Shown piece by piece: positions 1 to 6,291 of a DNA stretch of 14,640 nt. Numbering within the stretch: position 1 is the first letter of the stretch; each line of letters opens with the position of its first letter. The position numbers and the translations under genes were made by a program. The notes beneath the pieces are model-generated. The model was not told the DNA's origin. It did no database searches and saw nothing but the letters and a program-made list of their open reading frames with translations. This DNA comes from Spirochaetaceae bacterium. GTDB lineage: Bacteria > Spirochaetota > Spirochaetia > PWKH01. The DNA is taken from positions 1 to 14,640 of the forward strand of contig PWNW01000096.1 in NCBI GenBank assembly GCA_003557605.1. The letters are read 5' to 3'.

Positions 1-20
1 CCTTTCATAGTATGCACTAC

Positions 21-1814
21 ATGAAAGCACATGAACTGAGAAACGCATACATTGAATTTTTCAAAGAAAAGAATCATACCCACATTGCCGGCAAGTCACT
101 GATTCCCGAGAACGACCCTACGGTGCTGTTTACCACCGCAGGAATGCATCCGCTGGTGCCCTATCTGCTCGGGGAGGACCATCCCGGAGGAAGTCGGCTT
201 GTGAACTACCAGAAGTGCATCCGCACTGGAGATATTGAAGAGGTAGGGGATCCCCATCACCTGACCTTTTTTGAGATGCTGGGAAACTGGTCCCTGGGAG
301 ATTATTTCAAGGAGGAGGCCATAACCATGAGCTGGGAGTTTCTCACCTCCAAATCATGGCTAGGCCTTGATCCCGACCTGCTGTCGGTGACAGTCTTTGA
401 AGGCGACCAGGATGCGCCCCGGGACGAGGAGTCAGCGGCTGTCTGGGAGTCGCTGGGAGTGCCCAGAGAGAGGATCTATTTTCTTCCCAAGAAGGACAAC
501 TGGTGGGGTCCGGCAGGTGAAACCGGTCCCTGCGGACCTGATACGGAAATGTTTTTTGACACCGGACGGGATGCATGTTCCGATGAATGCATCCCCGGCT
601 GTTCCTGCGGAAAGTATTTTGAAATCTGGAACGACGTGTTCATGCAGTACCGGAAAACCAAGGAGGGCACCTTTGAGCCCCTGGGAAGAACCTGTGTCGA
701 CACTGGAATGGGCATTGAGCGTACCGCTGCGGTGCTTCAGGGGAAGAACTCCGTCTATGACATTGAAGTATTCCAGCCGTTGATATCAAGGATAGAGGAG
801 CTTTCCGGCAAGGTCTACGGTGATGATGATTCAGCTGACCATTCAATGCGGATTATCGCTGACCATGCCAGGACATCGGTGTTCATCATCGGGGATGAGC
901 AGGGAGTGACCCCCTCAAATGTCGGGCAGGGCTATATCCTGCGCAGGCTGATCAGACGGGCGGTCCGCCATGGAAAGCATATCGGGATCAAGGGGTTTTT
1001 CCTGAAAGATCTTGCTGAAACCGTCATCGACCAGTACCAGAATGTATATCCGGAGCTGGAGGCCGGCAGGGAGTCCATCCTTAGGGAGCTTCCGCTGGAG
1101 GAGCAGAGGGTTCTCAATACCCTGCAGAAAGGGGAGCATGAGTTCGAAAAACTGCTGCCGAACCTGCTGAAGGGAAAACAGCGCGTCATACCCGGACGTA
1201 TTGCATTCAAGCTCTACGACACCTATGGATTTCCCATTGAGCTGACCGAGGAGCTGGCTCAGGAGCACGAGTTTACCGTAGACAGGGAAGGATTCCAGAA
1301 GGCCTTTGAGAAGCACCAGGAGGCCTCACGTGCCGGTGCTGACAAGGTGTTCAAGGGAGGACTTGCGGACCATTTGGACAAAACTACAGCGCTCCACACA
1401 GCAACCCATCTGCTTCACCGTTCGCTGAGAAATGTGCTTGGTGATCATGTGCAGCAGAAGGGAAGCAATATTACCGTGGAGCGGCTCAGATTTGACTTCA
1501 CCCATCCCGACAAGCTTACCGCAGAACAGATTAAAGAAGTGGAAGACATGGTCAATGAGGTGATACAGAAGAATCTGCCGGTGACCATGGAGGTGATGTC
1601 CATTGAAGCGGCAAAATCTTCAGGCGCCCTGGCATTCTTCGCCGATAAGTATGAGGACCAGGTAAAGGTGTACCGGGTAGGAGACTTTTCCGTTGAAGTG
1701 TGCGGAGGCCCCCATGTTTCTCATACCGGAGAGCTGGGCAGGTTCAAGATCACCAAGGAACAGTCATCTTCCGCAGGGGTCAGGAGGATTCGTGCGGTTC
1801 TGAAGCAGGATTAA
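21..1814 (+). CDS. alaS: Alanyl-tRNA synthetase, short form lacking the beta-barrel insert and C-Ala domain
   Basis: Cytoplasmic class II synthetase that charges tRNA-Ala with alanine and edits mischarged Ser/Gly. The N-terminal catalytic region is typical (NDPTVLFTTAGMHPLVPYL, then KCIRTGDIEEVGD, then FFEMLGNWSLGDYF). A Cys-rich insert follows at about residues 186-199 (Cys at about 186, 190, 194 and 196, counting from the ATG at 21) just before the EIWNDVFMQY segment. The editing core has HTATHLLH at about 459-466 and CGGPH at about 561-565, with Pro where most AlaRS have Thr. The protein is about 597 aa against about 875 in E. coli. The stretch between the catalytic and editing domains is only about 20 residues, with no EGGGQ-type barrel motif, and the protein ends just after the editing domain. 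Short AlaRS is known from spirochaetes. The start at 21 (MKAHELR) is preferred by resemblance to family N-termini. An in-frame ATG at 12 would add three residues, and neither has a visible Shine-Dalgarno within the 11-20 upstream bases. The 3' end overlaps rlmN convergently. Confidence 0.96.
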   Translation: MKAHELRNAYIEFFKEKNHTHIAGKSLIPENDPTVLFTTAGMHPLVPYLLGEDHPGGSRLVNYQKCIRTGDIEEVGDPHHLTFFEMLGNWSLGDYFKEEAITMSWEFLTSKSWLGLDPDLLSVTVFEGDQDAPRDEESAAVWESLGVPRERIYFLPKKDNWWGPAGETGPCGPDTEMFFDTGRDACSDECIPGCSCGKYFEIWNDVFMQYRKTKEGTFEPLGRTCVDTGMGIERTAAVLQGKNSVYDIEVFQPLISRIEELSGKVYGDDDSADHSMRIIADHARTSVFIIGDEQGVTPSNVGQGYILRRLIRRAVRHGKHIGIKGFFLKDLAETVIDQYQNVYPELEAGRESILRELPLEEQRVLNTLQKGEHEFEKLLPNLLKGKQRVIPGRIAFKLYDTYGFPIELTEELAQEHEFTVDREGFQKAFEKHQEASRAGADKVFKGGLADHLDKTTALHTATHLLHRSLRNVLGDHVQQKGSNITVERLRFDFTHPDKLTAEQIKEVEDMVNEVIQKNLPVTMEVMSIEAAKSSGALAFFADKYEDQVKVYRVGDFSVEVCGGPHVSHTGELGRFKITKEQSSSAGVRRIRAVLKQD

Positions 1815-2823
1815 GCGGCACGGCCAGCTGACCGCAGGCGCCGTTGACGCCCCGTCCCTTCCTCAGCCGCTTTGAGACGGTAATGCCGAGCTGTTCAAGG
1901 GCGGCTGAGAACTTCTCTGTCCCTGCAGGGGAGGGCTCCTGATAGGAAAGACCCTCCACCGGGTTCCAGGGGATCACATTCACCAGCACCTTCAGGCCCT
2001 TGCAGAAACCAGCAAGGGCTGCAATGTCCTCAGGGGTATCGTTGCAGTTTCGTATCAGCACGTATTCCAGGGTGATGCGCCTTCCTGAGGCTCTCTGGTA
2101 TGCAAGCAGGGAACTGCGCAGCTCACGGAGGGGATACCGTCTGTTCACCGGCATCAGGGTATTTCGCAGATCCTCTCTTGCGGTTACCAGGGACACCGCC
2201 AGGCGTATTGGGGGGTCCTGGTGCAGCGTCCGTATCTGGTCGGCTAGACCGCAGGTGGAAAGGGTAATGCGCCGATAAGAAATATTGTGGGCCTCAGGAT
2301 GATGGAGCAGCTGGGCTGCCTTCATCACCGCTTCTCTGTTGGCAAGGGGCTCACCCATGCCCATAAACACAATATGGGTAATATCTCCATATGATGCCTT
2401 CAGCATCAGCAGCTGCTCAATGATCTCAGAGGCGCTCAGGTTGCGGAGAAACCCCATCGTGCCGGTTCTGCAGAACAGACATCCCATGGCGCATCCGACC
2501 TGGCTGGAGAGGCAGGCAGTCTTTCTGCCCCTTCCGTCAATGAGCAGTACCGATTCAGCAAACAGACCGTCCTTCAGCCTGATTGTCAGCTTCACCGAAC
2601 CGTCATCGGGATCTGTTCTGCAAGCAGGAACGCTGCTTTCCAGTATGGAGGGAAACCGCTGATGAAGAGTGTTTCTCAGATCCTTGGGAAGATTTGTCAT
2701 GGCATTGAAGTCAGAAGCACCGGAATGAATCCAGCGAAATATCTGTTTGGCACGGAAGGAAGCGTTTAGGGAGAGAGAATCGGACAGCTCCTCAGGGAGC
2801 TGTCCGGCAAGAGCGTTATTCAT
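1780..2823 (-). CDS. rlmN: 23S rRNA (adenine-2503-C2)-methyltransferase, radical SAM (also methylates tRNA A37 in some bacteria)
   Basis: RlmN methylates C2 of A2503 in the peptidyl-transferase centre of 23S rRNA; in E. coli it also acts on A37 of some tRNAs. From the ATG at 2823 the protein is 347 aa, in the normal range. The radical-SAM cluster motif is Cys111-x3-Cys115-x2-Cys118. Cys104 (in CLSSQVGC) and Cys330 (in GACGQL) match the two catalytic cysteines that carry the methyl and resolve the RNA adduct (118 and 355 in E. coli). GMGEP (154-158) and the VNVIPWNP segment (281-288) are also family features. An in-frame TTG at 2838 gives five more residues, but the ATG overlaps the stop of the upstream TPR gene by 8 nt, an arrangement typical of translational coupling. 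The last 35 nt overlap the end of alaS on the other strand. It is distinguished from Cfr only by overall family resemblance and housekeeping context. Confidence 0.95.
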   Translation of the reverse strand: MNNALAGQLPEELSDSLSLNASFRAKQIFRWIHSGASDFNAMTNLPKDLRNTLHQRFPSILESSVPACRTDPDDGSVKLTIRLKDGLFAESVLLIDGRGRKTACLSSQVGCAMGCLFCRTGTMGFLRNLSASEIIEQLLMLKASYGDITHIVFMGMGEPLANREAVMKAAQLLHHPEAHNISYRRITLSTCGLADQIRTLHQDPPIRLAVSLVTAREDLRNTLMPVNRRYPLRELRSSLLAYQRASGRRITLEYVLIRNCNDTPEDIAALAGFCKGLKVLVNVIPWNPVEGLSYQEPSPAGTEKFSAALEQLGITVSKRLRKGRGVNGACGQLAVPLNPASEPHESS

Positions 2824-3949
2824 GCTTGATTTTCTCAATCAGTGAGGATACGTAGTTGTTCCGGCTGCCGTGTTTCTGGTAGCGCATCAGCGTATCCAGA
2901 GCCTCCTGCTTTTTTCTCTGGTCAAGGTAGCAGTTGGCAATTTCAACATATACCCGGTGATTGCGGGGATTGTGCTTCAGCAGTTCCTCAAGGCGATCTA
3001 TTGCTTCGTCATACCGTTTATGGTCCCGGTCTATCAAGGCAAGTCCTAGAATTGCATATGAATCATAGTCGATATCAAGGGCACGTTCATAGAATTCCCT
3101 GGCCCTGTCATACTTCTTCAGCACCCGGAAGGCATCGCCGGCACGGGTAAGGATTACCTTGTTCTTCGGGTCGTTTTCTAGGATTTTCAGCCAGTATTTC
3201 AGGGACTTTTCATAGTTCTTGGTTCCCCGGTAGCAGTCAGCCATGCCGAAGAGGGCAAAAAAGTTCTCCGGGTCCTTTTCCAGGGCAAGCTCAAAGTACT
3301 TCAGTCCCTTCTCAAAGGTCAGAAGCTTTCTGTGGCAGTTGCCGATTGAGGTAAGAATCCTGATGTCGATGTTCTCAGGATTCTTTTGGTACATCTGCTC
3401 CCAGTACTGCAGCGCGGTCTTGAACTCATTGAAATCAAAATGCAGATGTCCCAGGCCGATAAGCGCATAGTCGTTCTCATCGTCTATGGCAAGAACCTTC
3501 AGATAATAATCCTTGGATTTGCCGAAGTTTTTCAGTTTGCGGTAGGCATCAGCCACCCGGGTGAGGACATTCACATTTTCCGGGTCCTGCTCAAGGTATT
3601 TTTCCCAGTATGAAATTGCCAGGACCAGCTTGTTCAGAGCTTTGCAGGAGTCTGCTATACCGAAAAGCGCAAAACTGTTAGTTGGATCAATATCAAGGCA
3701 GAGGTTGTAGTACTTCAGAGCATCCTGGAATTTTCCTTTTCTCCGATATGCGTCTCCCATTCCGACAAGTGCATAGTTGTTCTTCGGGTCCAGCTCAATT
3801 ATCTCGGAAAAAGAGGAAATCGCTTCAGTGATGTTGTCTTCCTTCAAGGCATCATATCCGCGCTTTGAAAGCAGGGAGATAAATTCATTCTCCTGTTCAG
3901 CATTCAAGGTTTCTTCCTGTGTGTGATCTTTGTTCTGCTCGTCAGTCAT
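2816..3949 (-). CDS. Tetratricopeptide-repeat protein (about ten TPRs)
   Basis: A 377-aa protein made almost wholly of TPR helix-turn-helix units from about residue 24 to the C-terminus, after a short acidic, polar N-terminus. No signal peptide or membrane segment is visible, so it is probably cytoplasmic. Ten units of about 34 residues can be laid out. From about residue 93 they alternate in two kinds: one with [FY]ALxG...YW...P-N (Ala-Leu-x-Gly at 94-97, 162-165 and 232-235; Tyr-Trp at 114, 182 and 252), and one with LT[RS]..GDA.RKL (Leu-Thr at 129, 199 and 267). The result is a two-TPR super-repeat of about 68-70 residues. TPR proteins are usually partner-binding scaffolds; the partner is not shown by the sequence. 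The gene lies 22 nt after the OPT transporter stop and overlaps rlmN by 8 nt, so it is the middle gene of a three-gene unit. Only a weak GTGAG precedes the ATG. Similar TPR proteins occur in treponemes. The specific function is unknown. Confidence 0.93.
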   Translation of the reverse strand: MTDEQNKDHTQEETLNAEQENEFISLLSKRGYDALKEDNITEAISSFSEIIELDPKNNYALVGMGDAYRRKGKFQDALKYYNLCLDIDPTNSFALFGIADSCKALNKLVLAISYWEKYLEQDPENVNVLTRVADAYRKLKNFGKSKDYYLKVLAIDDENDYALIGLGHLHFDFNEFKTALQYWEQMYQKNPENIDIRILTSIGNCHRKLLTFEKGLKYFELALEKDPENFFALFGMADCYRGTKNYEKSLKYWLKILENDPKNKVILTRAGDAFRVLKKYDRAREFYERALDIDYDSYAILGLALIDRDHKRYDEAIDRLEELLKHNPRNHRVYVEIANCYLDQRKKQEALDTLMRYQKHGSRNNYVSSLIEKIKHE

Positions 3950-3971
3950 ATGCTCACATTGGGATGTACCG

Positions 3972-5573
3972 CTATAAGGTGAATATACTTACAATTGCCA
4001 GCACCACACCGGTAATCCCTTCTCCTCCTAAGAATCCAGATGCGATAATTCCACCGTCTCTCTGAATATCAGATTTTTTATGTTCTTTTACAACTATATC
4101 ACTAATAAAGCGGGTTAGTCCACCAAGAAAGACGATCGAAGAAATAGTAATTGGAAGATATACCCCAAGTCCAAAGGTTGTTGCAGGTACTTTCAGCAGG
4201 TAAAGTCCAGCTCCGGCGATGAGACCGATGGTAAAAGCTGCAGGATGGCCGAGGCCTCCTACCATAGCTGATACTGCGGCAGCCTGAGGTGCAGGAAGTT
4301 CAGGGGTGCCGAAGCCTCCGAAGGCTTCCTTCATGACAAAAAGCACCGCCACGGCAATTACTGCACCCAGAAGGCTTCCGGCAGTTTCCGCAGCGATCTG
4401 GCTCATCGGGGGGGTGCCGAGCTTTGAGCCGGTTTTCAGGTCATTCATCACATCCCCGGTAAGTCCGCAGGCAACTGCGGCAATGCCGGCGATTAAGAAG
4501 GCAGTGCTCATATCAGGTCGCTGGATGAGCTGAATTCCCAGAAGCACAAGGATGCCGAATATCTCCATTGGGTTGATGCCCGTCTGACCAGTGAGCAGGG
4601 CTGCCATGGAGGTGGTGATCCAGATGCCGAGAACCAGCAGAATGACATGGATCAGAGTCAGCGATGTGGTAAGCCACAGCATCACCGAAATAACCACGCC
4701 GATCCAGAACAGACGGTTTGTCCGGAAGCTGACTGCTGTCTCTTTTCTCCGGCTGTACCACTTCTTTACAAACGTATACAGCCCCCTTAGGAAAATGCCG
4801 AGACCGGTACCGACCATCAGCCCGATACCGAGGTTGCTCCTGAACAGGTCCGCTGCGGCAGCGTCGGGAAATATCCCAAATGAAATGCCGAAGGGAATGA
4901 TGATATAAAATCCCAGTACAGCTCCAAGAAACCAGACTCCGGTATACAGGGGTCCGACAATATAGCCGATGCCTGCTGCCATTGGAGAAAGCCACATTCC
5001 GAAAAACGGAGTATGCTTTCCAGGCATGCCGGTGATCCAGGCTGCGGGGATGATGCCGATGCGGTCACGCAGGAAGGTGAACACCGCGCTGGCGCCCATA
5101 GATGTAAAGAGCTTCACAGCCTGTTTTCCCCCGGTATCGCCTACCGTCAGGGTGTTGAAGGCAGCTGTTCCCATGGGATAGGGAAGGGGATCACGTTCGA
5201 TGTACTGCTTTCTGTGATGCAGGGTGAAGAGGGTGCCGAGGAGTGCGCCGAAGAGCGTAACCGCCAGCACAGGCCAGATGCCGATTGAAGCATCGGGATT
5301 CAGAATCCAGATACCAGGTATGGTGAATGCCAGACCCCCTGCCACCATGGCCCCTGCGCTCATGGCAGTATGGGTTACATTCACCTCCTGCAGGGTGGAG
5401 TCCTTGAAAAGCTTGAGCAGCGTCAGGCTGAGGACTGCAACGAATATTGTCGGCCAAGGAAGGGCCCCCATACGGAGAGCCACATACATGGAGCTTGAAG
5501 TAATAATGACCGAACCCAGGAGACCGATAATCAGACCCCGAAGGGTCAAAGACCCAAATCGTTTGTCGTTCAA
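3972..5573 (-). CDS. OPT-family oligopeptide transporter, TTG start
   Basis: Polytopic inner-membrane protein of the oligopeptide transporter (OPT) superfamily, 533 aa from the TTG at 5573. Members use ion gradients to import peptides or, in some branches, metal-siderophore complexes; the substrate cannot be read here. The sequence is strongly hydrophobic with a dozen or more membrane spans. It carries late OPT signatures: TGDVMNDLKTG at about 372-382 followed by LGTPP, a GVYLPITISSIVFLGG span at about 470-485, and a GGIIASGFLGGEG segment at about 507-519. The reading frame is open to a TTG at 5648, but that extension covers the promoter at 5599-5627. An AAGGGGAGG Shine-Dalgarno lies six bases before the TTG at 5573, which fixes the start there. 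It is the first gene of the unit with the TPR protein and rlmN. The opposite-strand and other-frame reading frames over this gene look like shadows. Confidence 0.93.
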   Translation of the reverse strand: MNDKRFGSLTLRGLIIGLLGSVIITSSSMYVALRMGALPWPTIFVAVLSLTLLKLFKDSTLQEVNVTHTAMSAGAMVAGGLAFTIPGIWILNPDASIGIWPVLAVTLFGALLGTLFTLHHRKQYIERDPLPYPMGTAAFNTLTVGDTGGKQAVKLFTSMGASAVFTFLRDRIGIIPAAWITGMPGKHTPFFGMWLSPMAAGIGYIVGPLYTGVWFLGAVLGFYIIIPFGISFGIFPDAAAADLFRSNLGIGLMVGTGLGIFLRGLYTFVKKWYSRRKETAVSFRTNRLFWIGVVISVMLWLTTSLTLIHVILLVLGIWITTSMAALLTGQTGINPMEIFGILVLLGIQLIQRPDMSTAFLIAGIAAVACGLTGDVMNDLKTGSKLGTPPMSQIAAETAGSLLGAVIAVAVLFVMKEAFGGFGTPELPAPQAAAVSAMVGGLGHPAAFTIGLIAGAGLYLLKVPATTFGLGVYLPITISSIVFLGGLTRFISDIVVKEHKKSDIQRDGGIIASGFLGGEGITGVVLAIVSIFTL

Positions 5574-5579
5574 GATATA

Positions 5580-5588
5580 CCTCCCCTT
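5580..5588 (-). promoter_or_regulatory. Shine-Dalgarno fixing the TTG start of the OPT transporter
   Basis: On the minus strand AAGGGGAGG is followed by the six-base spacer TATATC and then TTG (5573-5571). This is a near-ideal complement to the 16S anti-Shine-Dalgarno at a normal distance. It decides against the upstream in-frame TTG (5648) and ATG (5636) candidates. Confidence 0.88.
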
Positions 5589-5598
5589 GTGAAAATTT

Positions 5599-5627
5599 AT
5601 CATAACAAAATGGGGTGAAAGTGACAA
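5599..5627 (-). promoter_or_regulatory. Sigma70-like promoter of the OPT-TPR-rlmN unit
   Basis: Minus strand: TTGTCA (5627-5622), a 17-bp spacer, then TATGAT (5604-5599). Both hexamers match the consensus at five of six positions and the spacing is optimal. Transcription would begin near 5592, giving a leader of about 20 nt that contains the Shine-Dalgarno. The only promoter I see for the three-gene unit is this one. Confidence 0.75.
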
Positions 5628-5650
5628 GAACCGCATCTTCAGGGACAAGA
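5620..5650. repeat. Degenerate direct repeat, 21-bp period, over the OPT promoter -35
   Basis: On the plus strand AGTGACAAGA (5620-5629) and AGGGACAAGA (5641-5650) differ at one of ten bases and start exactly 21 bp apart. Similarity continues past them (AACCG versus CCG). One copy contains the -35 hexamer and the other lies just upstream, two helical turns away. This could be a pair of regulator sites or a decayed tandem duplication. Confidence 0.5.
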
Positions 5651-5695
5651 CCGAGCACTTTTATGGAAAATATAGGGAATATCTCTGAGTTTCTA

Positions 5696-5725
5696 TTGAT
5701 TGTCCCTGTCCTTAGGAAGTATACT
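5696..5725 (+). promoter_or_regulatory. Sigma70-like promoter of the small secreted protein gene
   Basis: TTGATT (5696-5701), an 18-bp spacer, and TATACT (5720-5725). The -10 matches the consensus at five of six positions and the -35 at four of six. Transcription would start near 5732, giving a leader of about 33 nt that carries the GAGGAGG Shine-Dalgarno (5751-5757). It is divergent from the OPT promoter, with about 70 bp between the two -35 elements. Confidence 0.6.
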
Positions 5726-5764
5726 TATCTCTAATAAAAAAAATGCTTATGAGGAGGATTCAGC

Positions 5765-6247
5765 ATGAAGAAAGTGTTTATTGTTCTCGCAGTTGCCCTG
5801 CTGTTCTCATTTCCTGTAACAGCAAATATACTTCAGGATTCTGATCTGAGTGTCGGCCTTGGAGTTGGGGAAAGCGTCTATGCAACCGGAAGACTGGACC
5901 TTGACAGGACCATGGCAGTGGTTCTGAATCTTGGATTCGGGTATGGAACATCAGCGAAGGGATTGATGCTTCGGCCGCAGCTCCAGTATTCAGTAAGCGA
6001 ACTTGAATTCGATATCGGCGCACAGCGTATGTATCCCTATTTCGGAGCGGCGCTTCCAGTTGGACTTACCGGCGGATATGATATGTCCGTAAACGCTGTA
6101 GTAGGCATCTCCTACTATATGGATGACATGCCTCTGGAATTTTTTATTGAAGCACTTCCAGGGCTTAGACTCTTCAGGGGCGGAGAATTTAAGCTTGGAT
6201 TTGATTTCGGCGGATCCCTAGGAGCCCGCTGGATTCTCGGAAGATAG
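5765..6247 (+). CDS. Small exported beta-rich protein, putative outer-membrane barrel
   Basis: A 160-aa protein with a clear signal peptide: basic MKK, a hydrophobic core to about residue 16, and a likely cleavage after FPVTA (Ala20). The mature part of about 140 residues has no hydrophobic helix. It alternates polar and non-polar residues, is rich in Gly and Tyr, and has recurrent amphipathic strand-like runs (about 28-45, 49-60, 66-77, 80-86, 91-104, 107-118, 123-137 and 141-158), as expected of an eight-stranded barrel like the small OmpW- or OmpA-type porins. The C-terminus (ARWILGR) does not end in the usual aromatic residue. Location in the outer membrane or periplasm is inferred. I do not recognise a named family; small spirochaetal barrel families are the first candidates. 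The start is secure: GAGGAGG lies seven bases upstream of the ATG. It is monocistronic, with its own promoter and a hairpin terminator just after the stop. Confidence 0.85.
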   Translation: MKKVFIVLAVALLFSFPVTANILQDSDLSVGLGVGESVYATGRLDLDRTMAVVLNLGFGYGTSAKGLMLRPQLQYSVSELEFDIGAQRMYPYFGAALPVGLTGGYDMSVNAVVGISYYMDDMPLEFFIEALPGLRLFRGGEFKLGFDFGGSLGARWILGR

Positions 6248-6259
6248 TTTCGACTGCAG

Positions 6260-6287
6260 CGCTCTTTCCCCCTCAAGGGAAAGAGCG
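6260..6287. terminator. Hairpin terminator between convergent genes
   Basis: CGCTCTTTCCC (6260-6270) and GGGAAAGAGCG (6277-6287) form a perfect 11-bp stem with a six-base loop, 12 bases after the stop of the secreted protein gene and just after the hflX stop on the other strand. On the plus strand the tail is only TTTCC and on the minus strand there is no T-run, so release may be better in the plus direction. It is the only strong hairpin I found in the window. Confidence 0.7.
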
Positions 6288-6291
6288 TTTC

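Noticed and set aside
1780..2823. Cfr antibiotic-resistance methyltransferase instead of RlmN
   Set aside because: Sequence motifs resemble RlmN throughout, and the gene sits in a chromosomal unit with no mobile element nearby; a phylogenetic placement would settle it.
4513..4995. 160-aa open frame in another frame inside the OPT transporter
   Set aside because: Same-strand overlap with a well-supported transporter; composition rich in Arg, His and Ser is typical of an out-of-frame reading.
5649..5764. A further small gene in the divergent intergenic region
   Set aside because: The only frame crossing it is a 155-aa out-of-frame reading that covers the OPT promoter; the region is better explained by two promoters and repeats.
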